Source: an uncultured Verrucomicrobiota bacterium
Lineage (GTDB): Bacteria; Verrucomicrobiota; Kiritimatiellia; CAJWTS01
Direction: 5' to 3'
Length of the DNA: 37,544 nucleotides
NCBI GenBank assembly: GCA_913047795.1
Contig: CAJWTS010000039.1
Span: 1-37,544, forward strand
In this document: piece by piece, positions 24,028-34,680 of the stretch
Layout of the letters: each line of letters starts with the position of its first letter
How positions within the stretch are numbered: the first letter of the stretch is position 1
The notes under the pieces: model-generated
What the model saw: the letters and a program-made list of their open reading frames with translations, nothing else
Told to the model about the DNA's origin: nothing
Database searches by the model: none
Made by a program: the position numbers and the translations under genes

Positions 24028-24039
24028 TTTGAGCGTCAA
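24011..24039 (-). promoter_or_regulatory. Predicted promoter of the DtxR-family gene
   Basis: The minus strand reads TTGACG (24034-24039), 17 bases, then TAGTCT (24011-24016). The -35 is a 5-of-6 match; the -10 is weak. The -10 and half of the spacer lie within the DtxR-like box, the expected layout for repression by blocking RNA polymerase. Confidence 0.45.
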
Positions 24040-24103
24040 GCGGGGGACGACCCGGGCGAATGAGCTGCTATTACGGGGACTTTCGGCGTATTATGACCCG
24101 GTC

Positions 24104-25504
24104 GTGTCACGATACCTGAGAGAGCGTCAATGGAGCCGGGCATGCCTGTTGCTGGGTGGCCTGCTGCAGGTTTTCGTTGCCGGTCGGGCGATCGCTCTTG
24201 GACCGCACGAAATCGTCGTGCTCGTCAATCGCAACCGTGCGGATTCGGGCCGGATTGCGGATGCGTACGCCCGCATGCGCGCGATACCGACCGTGAACGT
24301 GATTGACCTCAATATCCCGGCCGCATTCACGGGCGAGCGACCGGAGATCGCGCCCGCCGCGTTCACCGAACATATCTGGGAGCCGGTCCAGACCGCGATG
24401 CGCGAGCGGGGGATCGAGAGCCATATCCTTGCCTGGGTCTATTCGGCCGGATTTCCAATTCGCGTCACGACGCAGCCCGCCACCTCGATTCATGCCATGA
24501 CGTTTACACGCAACGAGATACCGTCCACGCAGAAGACACTGGACGGCACCTTCTCATCGCCGTACTTCGCCGGTCCGAACAATCCAAAGGCGCCGGAACA
24601 GGGGTCACAGAGTCTAGACCGGCTCGTGGCGTGGCAGGGCGCCGCGTTCCCGATACCGAGCATGATGCTGGGATATACCGGCGAACGCGGGAATTCGGAG
24701 GCGGAAATCCTTGCCTACCTGCGCAAGGGAGCCGCCGCGGACCACACGTCGCCCACGGGTACAATCTTCTTTACGACCAGCGACGACATCCGGTCGACCT
24801 CTCGCGAGTGGCAGTATCCGCGCACAGTCAAGGACCTTGCCGCGCGCGGCGTGGGCGCGGTCGTCACCCATGTGCAGAGCCGCAACTGCCCCGAGGTGCT
24901 GGGCATCATGATGGGCGCGGCCGGAATCAATGCCGCGCGCAACAACACGTTTTTGCCCGGCGCGATGGCGGAACATTTCACGAGTTATGCCGCTGCTTTC
25001 GATCGGAAAGCGCAATCCAAACTCAGCGCATGGTTGTCCGTCGGGGCCAGCGCCTCCGCCGGTACCGTCACGGAACCGCGCGCGATGTGGACCAAGTTTC
25101 CGCACGCCCGCTTCTTCGTTCACTACGCGTCGGGCTGCACGATGTTGGAGAGCTTTTATCAGTCCATACGCTGCCCGATGCAGATTCTGCTGGTGGGTGA
25201 CCCCCTGGCGAATCCGTTTGCTCCGGACGACAGGCTGGCGATCGAGGGACTGGATGGTGACTCCGTCGCTGGCTTGCAGACCGTGCGGGCGCGCGTCACG
25301 AAGGGCATACCGGAACGTTACCGGCGCTTCCTATATCTTGTCGATGGCCGTCCGCAGGGCGAACGCTCCCGTCGTCGAATGGTCGAATTGGATACGACGC
25401 GCCTGTCCAATGGACGCCATGTTCTGCGCGCCATCGGGTATCGAAACGGCACGGTTCGCACCCAGATCTTCGCGCTCAAAACGTTTGTTGTCGCCAATCC
25501 GTGA
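24104..25504 (+). CDS. TIGR03790-type exported protein, unknown function
   Basis: This is a protein of about 466 residues. From GTG 24104 it has a plausible signal peptide (Arg-rich start, then ACLLLGGLLQVFVAGRAIA), followed by LGPHEIVVLVNRNRADSGRIADAYARMR, the opening of the TIGR03790 family as I recall it. Further features are YSAGFPIRV, HILAWVYSAG, TMLESFYQSIRCPMQILLVGDPLANPF and a C-terminal beta-rich part from about 400. The family is known only as conserved in several bacterial phyla. The frame is open back to a TTG at 24029, but that codon abuts the DtxR box, so a later start is more likely; there is no clear ribosome site. The gene diverges from the DtxR-family gene and may share its iron control. 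Confidence 0.75.
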   Translation: MSRYLRERQWSRACLLLGGLLQVFVAGRAIALGPHEIVVLVNRNRADSGRIADAYARMRAIPTVNVIDLNIPAAFTGERPEIAPAAFTEHIWEPVQTAMRERGIESHILAWVYSAGFPIRVTTQPATSIHAMTFTRNEIPSTQKTLDGTFSSPYFAGPNNPKAPEQGSQSLDRLVAWQGAAFPIPSMMLGYTGERGNSEAEILAYLRKGAAADHTSPTGTIFFTTSDDIRSTSREWQYPRTVKDLAARGVGAVVTHVQSRNCPEVLGIMMGAAGINAARNNTFLPGAMAEHFTSYAAAFDRKAQSKLSAWLSVGASASAGTVTEPRAMWTKFPHARFFVHYASGCTMLESFYQSIRCPMQILLVGDPLANPFAPDDRLAIEGLDGDSVAGLQTVRARVTKGIPERYRRFLYLVDGRPQGERSRRRMVELDTTRLSNGRHVLRAIGYRNGTVRTQIFALKTFVVANP

Positions 25505-25607
25505 CGCGGGCGGGAATGATCTCTCCGTCTAAAAATTGCCCTATGTCGCTGGGAAAATGCGTTGCCGATGCGTGCGTAGCGTTGCACCACGGCGTACGCG
25601 ACCGCTA

Positions 25608-25636
25608 TTGAAGCGCGCCCCGCGCCCGTATACAAT
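25608..25636 (+). promoter_or_regulatory. Sigma-70-type promoter of the kinase-nucleotidyltransferase gene
   Basis: TTGAAG (25608-25613), a 17-base spacer, and TACAAT (25631-25636) make a strong promoter match. The ATG at 25646 is only 9 bases beyond the -10, so transcription should start at or just before the start codon. No ribosome site precedes this ATG, in agreement with a leaderless mRNA. Confidence 0.65.
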
Positions 25637-25645
25637 GCGCCGCTC

Positions 25646-27568
25646 ATGAAACTCTTTGTTCCAGGTCGAATCTGTCTTTTCGGTGAACATACCGACTGGG
25701 CGGGTGGCTATCGCCGCATCAACGCCGAGATCGAAAAGGGCTATACGATCATCACGGGCACGAACCAGGGGCTCTATGCAAACGTCAGTGCCCATCCAAA
25801 CCGTTTCATCTTTCGAGCCACGGATAATGACGGTAACCGGTCCGAGGTGCTCGATTTGCCCATGGAGCTGGGGGCCCTGCAGGCCGAGGCGGAGTCCGGC
25901 GGATTCTTCAGCTACGCGGCCGGCGTTGCGTTCCAGATCCTGACACATAACCGTGTGCAGGGCATCGAGATCGACAACTACGAGACGGACCTGCCGCTTA
26001 AGAAGGGGTTGTCCTCCAGTGCCGCGCTCTGTGTCCTGGTCGCACGCGCCTTCAACGTTGTGTACGACCTGAAGATGACGACCCGCGGCGAGATGGAGTA
26101 TGCCTACCTCGGCGAGATCACGACACCCTCCCGCTGCGGACGAATGGACCAGGGTTGCGCCTACGGGAACCGGCCGATCCTGATGACCTTTGACGGCGAG
26201 CGCGTCGACGTACGCGAGATCCACGTGCCCAACGATCTGCACTTCGTGATTGTGGATCTCGCGGCGGGCAAGGACACGAAGGAGATTCTGAGCGATCTGA
26301 ACAAGTGTTATCCCTTTGCCTCCGACGAGGCGCAGGAGAAGGTGCAGCGCTTTCTGGGGGCCACGAGCGCGCGCATTACACACGATGCCATGGCGGCGCT
26401 CGAGGCCGGCGACGCGCAGCGGATCGGCGAGTTGATGCTTGAGGCACAGGCGCACTTCGATTCCGAGGTGGCGCCGGCCTGCACAACGCAGCTCATGGCC
26501 CCGGTCCTGCACAGGGTCTTGAACCACGCGCCCTTGCGAGACCATGTGCATGGCGGCAAGGGCGTCGGATCACAGGGTGACGGCACCGCGCAATTCATCG
26601 CGAAGGACGCAGCCAGTCAGGCTAAAGTCGTCGAGATCATCGAGAAGGAGCTGGAGATGCCGTGTCTGAAGCTGGTCATCGAGGCCGGACGCCGGGTACG
26701 CCGCGCGGTCATTCCGGCAGCCGGTTTCGGGACGCGCCTCTTCCCCGCGTCGAAGGCGATCAAGAAGGAGTTGTTCCCGATCGTGGATCACCGTGGCGTC
26801 AGCAAGCCCGTCATCATGGCAATTGTTGAAGAGGCCTTGAGTGCCGGCATCGAGGAAGTCGCGATCGTCATTCAGAGCAGCGATCGTGAAATCTTCGAAG
26901 ATTTCTTTACGACCCCGCCGCCGATTGAACATTTCAACAAACTGTCGAAGGAACATCAACAGCGCAGCCGCGAGTTGATGGAGATGGGTAACCGCATCAC
27001 CTGGTTGGAGCAGGATTCGCAGGAAGGCTTCGGGCATGCCGTTTACTGCGCGCGCGAATGGGTTGATGGCGAGCCGTTCCTGCTCATGCTCGGCGATCAT
27101 CTATACGGATCCGACACGGATGCTTCCTGCGCCCGGCAGTTGGTGGACGAGTTCGAACGCGTTGGCCACAGCGTCGTGGGCATGATGGTGACGCCGGGCG
27201 GTGTGATTCACAACTTCGGATGCGTAACTGGCGTCTGGGAGAATCCGGATGTCAGCCTCGCCGTTACGGAGTTCTGCGAAAAACCGGATTTGGACTATGC
27301 GCGCGAGCACTTGCAGGTGGAGGGCATGGATCCGGATACGTTCTTCACCGTGTTCGGGATGTATGTTCTGCAGCCCGAAATTTTTGACCTGCTCGAAGAG
27401 AACATCCAGCACGATGTTCGCGAGCGCGGCGAGTACCAGTTGACGCCTTGCCTCGACAAGCTCCGCCAGCAGAATGGCTTCGCCGGTTACGTGGTGCAGG
27501 GCCGCCGCTTTGACGTGGGCTTGCCCGACGATTACCGGCAGGCCATGATCGATTTCCGCAACGCATGA
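25646..27568 (+). CDS. Fused GHMP sugar kinase and GalU-like sugar-1-phosphate nucleotidyltransferase
   Basis: Two enzymes are joined in this 640-residue chain. Residues 1-345 are a GHMP kinase: PGRICLFGEHTDWAGG (6-21, galactokinase-like), GLSSSAA (121-127, the ATP loop), catalytic Asp168 in RMDQG as in galactokinase, and the third motif GGKGVGSQGDG (303-313). Residues 352-640 are a GalU-like nucleotidyltransferase: AVIPAAGFGTRLFPASKAIKKE (from 354), EGFGHAVYCAR (460-470), GDH at 483-485, EFCEKP and FDVGLPDDYRQA near the end. The chain could turn a sugar into sugar-1-phosphate and then into UDP- or another NDP-sugar. The sugar is unknown; galactose-type is possible. The downstream upp gene overlaps by four bases. 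Confidence 0.9.
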   Translation: MKLFVPGRICLFGEHTDWAGGYRRINAEIEKGYTIITGTNQGLYANVSAHPNRFIFRATDNDGNRSEVLDLPMELGALQAEAESGGFFSYAAGVAFQILTHNRVQGIEIDNYETDLPLKKGLSSSAALCVLVARAFNVVYDLKMTTRGEMEYAYLGEITTPSRCGRMDQGCAYGNRPILMTFDGERVDVREIHVPNDLHFVIVDLAAGKDTKEILSDLNKCYPFASDEAQEKVQRFLGATSARITHDAMAALEAGDAQRIGELMLEAQAHFDSEVAPACTTQLMAPVLHRVLNHAPLRDHVHGGKGVGSQGDGTAQFIAKDAASQAKVVEIIEKELEMPCLKLVIEAGRRVRRAVIPAAGFGTRLFPASKAIKKELFPIVDHRGVSKPVIMAIVEEALSAGIEEVAIVIQSSDREIFEDFFTTPPPIEHFNKLSKEHQQRSRELMEMGNRITWLEQDSQEGFGHAVYCAREWVDGEPFLLMLGDHLYGSDTDASCARQLVDEFERVGHSVVGMMVTPGGVIHNFGCVTGVWENPDVSLAVTEFCEKPDLDYAREHLQVEGMDPDTFFTVFGMYVLQPEIFDLLEENIQHDVRERGEYQLTPCLDKLRQQNGFAGYVVQGRRFDVGLPDDYRQAMIDFRNA

Positions 27569-28194
27569 GTGCCGCGAACCTGAGAGTTGTCGAGCATCCG
27601 CTGCTCGAGCATTCGCTGACCATTCTGCGCGATCAAAACACGTCACGCGCGGACTTCAGGCACCACGCCGGCGTGGTGTCGAAGGTCTTGCTGATCGACG
27701 TCACGCGCGAAGCCGCGCTTGCCGATGTACGAGTCACGACCCCGCTGGCCGAAACGGCCGGGCAACAATTCGCCGATCGCATCGTCGTTGTGCCGGTCTT
27801 GCGCGCCGGATTGGCGATGCTGATGGCCGCGCAGGATTTGCTGATCGATGTATCGGTTGGTTTCATGGGCCTCGAACGCGATGAAGAAACCGCCGTCGCG
27901 CGCGAATATTATCGGAATATGCCCGACGACCTGGCCTCACAATGGGTGATCGTGCTCGATCCGATGCTCGCCACCGGCGGATCGCTGGACGGCACCGTCT
28001 GCGCGCTCAAGGACAAGGGTGCGCAGCGCATCACGCTGCTCTGTATCGTGTCCGCGCCGGAAGGCATACAACGTGTCACCGAAAACCATCCCGATGTGAC
28101 GCTCATCACCGCCGCGGTCGACGAGCGACTCGACGCGAACAAGTTTATCGTTCCGGGCCTCGGAGATTTCGGGGATCGGTACTTCGGGACCTGA
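27565..28194 (+). CDS. upp: Uracil phosphoribosyltransferase
   Basis: This 209-residue enzyme makes UMP from uracil and PRPP. It shows LRVVEHPLLEHSLTILRDQNT at the start, VVPVLRAGLAMLMAAQDLL, the PRPP loop VLDPMLATGGSLDGT, and the uracil-binding end PGLGDFGDRYFGT. Its ATG overlaps the stop of the kinase-nucleotidyltransferase gene (ATGA), so both are translated together. UMP from this enzyme would feed UTP, the likely co-substrate of the upstream nucleotidyltransferase. No terminator with a T-run is visible after the stop. Confidence 0.96.
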   Translation: MSAANLRVVEHPLLEHSLTILRDQNTSRADFRHHAGVVSKVLLIDVTREAALADVRVTTPLAETAGQQFADRIVVVPVLRAGLAMLMAAQDLLIDVSVGFMGLERDEETAVAREYYRNMPDDLASQWVIVLDPMLATGGSLDGTVCALKDKGAQRITLLCIVSAPEGIQRVTENHPDVTLITAAVDERLDANKFIVPGLGDFGDRYFGT

Positions 28195-28350
28195 GCGCGC
28201 TGGACCGACCTGATCCCCTGTCGTCCACGTTTCGAACGCGCGGCGTGAGTCCTTTTGCTCCGAGTAACACGTCGATCGCAGCTTTTCTGACGTGACAGGT
28301 CGCGCCCTGATTGAGCCAACGACTGTCCATCAGCGATTCAAAACATACAC

Positions 28351-28379
28351 TAGACGACGGGGACATTGGGCTATATAGT
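28351..28379 (+). promoter_or_regulatory. Predicted promoter of the orphan small gene
   Basis: TAGACG (28351-28356), a 17-base spacer, and TATAGT (28374-28379) form a reasonable sigma-70-type promoter (4 of 6 and 5 of 6). Transcription would begin near 28386 and give a leader of about 95 bases before the small open frame. The same -10 sequence, TATAGT, is used before the genes at 7640 and 35663. Confidence 0.45.
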
Positions 28380-28410
28380 GTTCAGCAGAAGGGCGGTACG
28401 TAGCGCGTAA

Positions 28411-28447
28411 GGCAGCAGCAGGTTATTCGGGGAAGTAACCGCCTGCC
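28411..28447 (+). other. Leader hairpin upstream of the orphan small gene
   Basis: Outer arms GGCAG (28411-28415) and CTGCC (28443-28447) enclose inner arms GGTTA/TAACC (28421-28425 and 28436-28440) and TTC/GAA around a GGG loop, with a one-base bulge and a small internal loop. It lies about 25 bases inside the predicted transcript. There is no T-run, so it is not a terminator; a structured RNA or attenuator is possible. Confidence 0.4.
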
Positions 28448-28481
28448 GAACAAACGAGCGTTTATGCGTCACCGGTGAGCC

Positions 28482-28676
28482 ATGGGAAATAACCCAACCA
28501 ATACGTCGGAATACTACGCCAAGCAAGCCAAACTACTTGACGAAAGGGCTGAGCGCGCGGAAGTGCGTAGGGCCCGGGCGCTTAAACTTGGGAACACGAG
28601 AGAAGCGGATGGCGCCATGAGAACTATCGAAGAAGCACAGCAGGGCGCCAGGCAATTTCGGGCCCAAATTACCTGA
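28482..28676 (+). CDS. Orphan small charged helical protein (64 aa)
   Basis: This is a 64-residue frame, MGNNPTNTSEYYAKQAKLL..., rich in Glu, Arg, Lys and Ala and likely to be one long helix or a helical hairpin; there is no signal or membrane segment. I do not recognise it. Support for a real gene: its own predicted promoter and structured leader, and a GGTGAG ribosome site 4 bases before the ATG, placed inside a perfect 10-base palindrome (TCACCGGTGA, 28469-28478). A 7-bp stem follows the stop (28685-28703). Its codon use is less GC-biased than the neighbours, which could mean recent transfer or a chance frame. The rest of the 28195-28842 region shows no other gene. Confidence 0.4.
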   Translation: MGNNPTNTSEYYAKQAKLLDERAERAEVRRARALKLGNTREADGAMRTIEEAQQGARQFRAQIT

Positions 28677-28684
28677 TTCTACCA

Positions 28685-28703
28685 TCGCGATAAACGATCG
28701 CGA
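28685..28703 (+). terminator. Possible hairpin terminator of the orphan small gene
   Basis: TCGCGAT and ATCGCGA form a perfect 7-bp stem around AAACG, 9 bases after the stop of the small frame. The downstream sequence is not T-rich, so termination is uncertain. Confidence 0.3.
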
Positions 28704-28842
28704 AGGGCATCCGAATAGCCGTGCCTTTGCTTCGTCAGGACAGCGTCCGCGCTGTTACTTGGAGCAGAGGAACGACTAGGGGTTGGTCTTCCCGACGTGT
28801 TACATCGAGGCGTGTTGCGTCAGCTGCGCGGAATCCGAACGG

Positions 28843-31389
28843 CTACGCGTCCGACGCGTCGGCGGCGCCTTCGTCTTCTTCGGCCGTTGCGTCGTCGGCA
28901 GGGGGCTCTTCAGTCGGTGCGTCTTGATCCGAATCCAATTTCATGTCCTGCTCCTCTTCCGACACTTTTTCGGATGCCACGGGCGTGGCCGAGACCAGCT
29001 TGTCGCCGTCGTCGACGTTGATCAGGCGCACGCCTTGGGTGACGCGGCTGATGACGCGCACATCGCCGACGGCCATGCGGATCATTTTGCCGTTGGCCGT
29101 AATCAGCATCAGGGCATCGTTCTCACGCACGGCATGTGCTCCGATGACCTGGCCGTTGCGCTCCGATGTGCGGATGGCGATGATGCCCTGCCCGCCACGT
29201 TTCTGGCCGCGGTATTCGTCGAAACTCGTGCGTTTGCCATAGCCGTTCTCGGTGCAGACGAGGAAGGTGGTCTTGTCCTCGACGATCTCGAGCAGCACGA
29301 CCCGGTCGTCCTTGCCCAGCTTGATGCCGCGCACACCGCGCGTGGCACGGCCCAGGTCGCGTAGCTGACGCTCCGCGAAGCGGATACTCTTGCCCGCGCG
29401 CGTCGCCAGCACGATATCATCTTCGCCGCCGGTCTCCTTGACGCCGATCAGGCGGTCGCCCTTATCGATATTGATCGCGTTGATGCCGCCGCGTCGCGGC
29501 CGGCTGAAGTCGGCCAGGTTGGTCTTCTTGATCACGCCGCGCTCGGTCGCCATCACGAGGTGCCTGTCTTCGGAGAATTCGCGAACCTTGATCATGGCCG
29601 CGAGCTGCGCGTCGGTTGCGATCTGAAGCAGGTTGACAATGGCCTTGCCGCGCGAGGTGCGGCCGGCTTCGGGAATCTCGTACACCTTCTCCCAGTGGAC
29701 CTGGCCGTCTTCGGTAAAAAACAGAATGTAGTCGTGTGTCTTCGCGATGAAGAGATGTTGCACAAAATCCTCGTCGCGCGTGCCCATGCCCGCCACACCC
29801 TTGCCGCCGCGCCGCTGTGCCTTGTAGGTTTCCATCGGGACGCGCTTGATGTAGCCGCGGTGACTGACGGTGATGATCGAACTGCGGTCGGCGATCAGGT
29901 CCTCGATCACCATGTCGTTTGCGTCCGGCTCGATCGCGGTACGCCGTTCGTCGCCGTACTGCTCCTTAATTTCGCCCATGTCTGTCTTGATCAGGTCGTA
30001 AATCTTGTCCTCGTTCGCGAGCAGGTCCTTCAGATACGAAATGCGCTTGATGATCTCGAGATACTCATCCTCAAGCTTCTTGCGTTCCAATCCCGTGAGC
30101 TGGTAGAGGCGCATGTCCAGGATGGCCGTGGCCTGGCGCTCGCTGAGTTCAAACTTCGCCATGAGGTTGGTGCGGGCCTCGTCGCGATTGCTCGCGGCGC
30201 GGATCGTTTTGACCACGTCGTCGAGGTTATCGATCGCGATCCTGAGACCTTCCAGGATGTGCGCGCGCTCCTCGGCCTTGTTCAATTCGTACTTCGTGCG
30301 ACGGGTGATGACCTCGAAGCGGTGCGCGACGAAGCAGCGCAATAGTTCGACCAGGTTCATCACGCGCGGTTGGCCGTTGTCGATGGCCAGCATGATCGCG
30401 CCGAAGGTGGTCTGTAGTTGGGTGTGCTTGTAGATGTTGTTGATCAGGACCTTGGGGATCGCGCCGCGCTTGAGCTCGATTACGATGCGCATGCCCTGGT
30501 TGTTCGACTCGTCACGAATGTCGGAAATGCCTTCGAGCGTCTTGAGGCCCACCAGGCGCGCGATGTTCTCGATGAGCGTGGTCTTGTTGACGATGTACGG
30601 GATTTCGGTGATGACAATCGAATCCTTGCCGTTGCGCCCCTCTTCGATGCCGGCACGACCGCGGATGCGCATTTGGCCGCGGCCGGTGCGATACATTTGC
30701 GCGATACCCTGAGTGCCGCAGATGACGCCACCGGTCGGAAAGTCGGGGCCCTGGACGATGGCGGCCAGAGCGTCGACCGAGCTGGAGGGGTCGTCGATCA
30801 ACTGAATCACGGCGTCGCAAATCTCGTTCGAGTTATGCGGCGGGATGTTCGTGGCCATGCCGACCGCGATGCCGGACGATCCATTGAGCAGCAGGCAGGG
30901 GATCTTGGAGGGCAGAATCAGCGGTTCCTCGAGGGATCCGTCGTAATTGGCCCCGTAGTCGACGGTCTCCTTGTCGAGATCCGCGAGCATGTCTTCGGCC
31001 ATGCGCTGCATGCGCACCTCGGTGTAGCGCATCGCCGCGGGCGGATCGCCGTCCACGGAGCCGAAATTGCCCTGGCCGTCGACCAGCGGGTAACGCAACG
31101 AGAAATCCTGGGCCATGCGCACGATCGTGTCGTAGACCGCGGTGTCGCCGTGCGGATGGTATTTGCCGATGACGTCGCCGACCACACGCGCTGATTTCTT
31201 GTAGGGGCGATTGTGCGTATTGGCCAGTTCGCGCATGGCGAACAGCACACGCCGGTGCACGGGTTTCAATCCATCACGCGCGTCAGGCAATGCCCGGCCG
31301 ATAATCACACTCATCGAATAATCGATGTAGGAGCGTTTCATCTCCTCTTCGATATTGATGGGGTCGATCGTATCGTTTTCCGTATACAT
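28843..31389 (-). CDS. gyrA: DNA gyrase subunit A
   Basis: This 848-residue subunit breaks and rejoins DNA. The catalytic tyrosine is Tyr122 ([10 protein letters not shown]). The quinolone-region positions are Thr83 and Asp87 in [13 protein letters not shown], numbered as in E. coli, where residue 83 is Ser. The C-terminal wrapping domain carries the gyrase box QRRGGKG, which marks gyrase rather than topoisomerase IV. The tail after about residue 805 is strongly acidic ([22 protein letters not shown]). The gene lies 56 bases after gyrB with GGAG before its ATG, a gyrBA operon. Thr83 is a natural variant in several species and does not by itself show selection by drugs. Confidence 0.98.
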   Translation of the reverse strand: MYTENDTIDPINIEEEMKRSYIDYSMSVIIGRALPDARDGLKPVHRRVLFAMRELANTHNRPYKKSARVVGDVIGKYHPHGDTAVYDTIVRMAQDFSLRYPLVDGQGNFGSVDGDPPAAMRYTEVRMQRMAEDMLADLDKETVDYGANYDGSLEEPLILPSKIPCLLLNGSSGIAVGMATNIPPHNSNEICDAVIQLIDDPSSSVDALAAIVQGPDFPTGGVICGTQGIAQMYRTGRGQMRIRGRAGIEEGRNGKDSIVITEIPYIVNKTTLIENIARLVGLKTLEGISDIRDESNNQGMRIVIELKRGAIPKVLINNIYKHTQLQTTFGAIMLAIDNGQPRVMNLVELLRCFVAHRFEVITRRTKYELNKAEERAHILEGLRIAIDNLDDVVKTIRAASNRDEARTNLMAKFELSERQATAILDMRLYQLTGLERKKLEDEYLEIIKRISYLKDLLANEDKIYDLIKTDMGEIKEQYGDERRTAIEPDANDMVIEDLIADRSSIITVSHRGYIKRVPMETYKAQRRGGKGVAGMGTRDEDFVQHLFIAKTHDYILFFTEDGQVHWEKVYEIPEAGRTSRGKAIVNLLQIATDAQLAAMIKVREFSEDRHLVMATERGVIKKTNLADFSRPRRGGINAINIDKGDRLIGVKETGGEDDIVLATRAGKSIRFAERQLRDLGRATRGVRGIKLGKDDRVVLLEIVEDKTTFLVCTENGYGKRTSFDEYRGQKRGGQGIIAIRTSERNGQVIGAHAVRENDALMLITANGKMIRMAVGDVRVISRVTQGVRLINVDDGDKLVSATPVASEKVSEEEQDMKLDSDQDAPTEEPPADDATAEEDEGAADASDA

Positions 31390-31445
31390 GCGCTACTGCT
31401 CCAGTTGTTGAAGAGGGGTAGGGGGGCGGTTGAACGTTGGCGTTA

Positions 31446-33968
<2,523 letters not shown>

Positions 33969-34003
33969 TCAGATGTCGTTAAACGTTGATTCGGGAGGGG
34001 AAC

Positions 34004-34032
34004 TTGACACCATCAGAATGCGCGATTATGGT
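34004..34032 (+). promoter_or_regulatory. Promoter of efp-epmA
   Basis: A perfect -35 TTGACA (34004-34009) is followed by 17 bases and TATGGT (34027-34032). Transcription should start near 34039 and give a leader of about 78 bases, which rules out an earlier start codon for EF-P at 33973. Confidence 0.6.
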
Positions 34033-34039
34033 GCGTGCC

Positions 34040-34068
34040 CCTCGTGTGCGAGGTCGCGTCGGTACGCG
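34040..34068 (+). other. Two adjacent tetraloop hairpins at the start of the efp leader
   Basis: CCTCG-TGTG-CGAGG (34040-34053) and CGCGT-CGGT-ACGCG (34055-34068) are perfect 5-bp stems with 4-base loops, one base apart, placed right at the expected 5' end of the efp mRNA. They could protect the mRNA end or affect translation; no known riboswitch is recognised. Confidence 0.4.
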
Positions 34069-34116
34069 GTTTCGCCGGGATCAGACAACAACGCGACAAA
34101 GGAACCACGCGTCATA

Positions 34117-34680
34117 ATGTTCAGCGCATCAGATCTTCGCAAGGGGCTAAAAGTCGAGATCGACGACGGGCCCTATGTCATCACCGATTTTCAGTTCGTG
34201 AAGCCCGGCAAGGGGCAGGCCATCTACAATTGCCGACTCAAACACATGCTCGATGGCAGCACGTTGACCCGCTCGTTCCGGTCGAACGACAAGTTGGCCA
34301 AGCCCGAGCTGAATACCGCCAAGTTTCAATTCTCCTATATCGATGGAGAAAGTTTCGTCTTCATGGACCAGAATTACGAGCAGGTATCACTATCCGCCGA
34401 TATCCTGGGCGACTCACGGCACTTCCTGGTCGAGGACCTGGAGGTCGAAGTGCTTTATTATCGCGGGCAGCCGGTCGATGTGACATTGCCGAACTTCGTG
34501 GAGAAGACGATCGAGGAAACCGAGCCGGGTGCGCGCGGGGATACTGCGACGAACGTGTTGAAACCGGCGAAGATAACGGGCGGTTACGAAATCCAAGTGC
34601 CGCTGTTTATTAATGAAGGCGACCGGGTCCGAATCGATACCCGCACCGGCGAATATGCCGACCGGGTCAGCAAGCGCTGA
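34117..34680 (+). CDS. efp: Elongation factor P
   Basis: This 187-residue translation factor helps ribosomes through proline runs. The modifiable lysine is Lys32 in VKPGKGQAIYN, in the same PGKGQA loop as E. coli Lys34. The three beta-barrel domains are present, with NFVEKTIEETEPGARGDTA and INEGDRVRIDTRTGEYADRV at the end. ATG 34117 is supported by AAAGGA upstream and by the promoter position. The next gene, epmA, overlaps the end of efp by 26 bases, so the factor and its modifying enzyme are made together. Confidence 0.96.
   Translation: MFSASDLRKGLKVEIDDGPYVITDFQFVKPGKGQAIYNCRLKHMLDGSTLTRSFRSNDKLAKPELNTAKFQFSYIDGESFVFMDQNYEQVSLSADILGDSRHFLVEDLEVEVLYYRGQPVDVTLPNFVEKTIEETEPGARGDTATNVLKPAKITGGYEIQVPLFINEGDRVRIDTRTGEYADRVSKR

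Noticed and set aside
28145..28366. Minus-strand frame of 73 codons after upp, considered as an integrase remnant
   Set aside because: It overlaps the end of upp, has no recognisable motif, and shows no repeats or attachment-site structure nearby.
28921..31389. Thr83 in GyrA as a sign of quinolone resistance
   Set aside because: Thr at this position is a natural residue in several bacterial groups, and Asp87 is unchanged; the sequence alone gives no evidence of selection.
33973..34116. Upstream extension of EF-P to a start at 33973
   Set aside because: EF-P proteins begin at the sequence encoded from 34117, and the predicted promoter (34004-34032) lies inside the extension.
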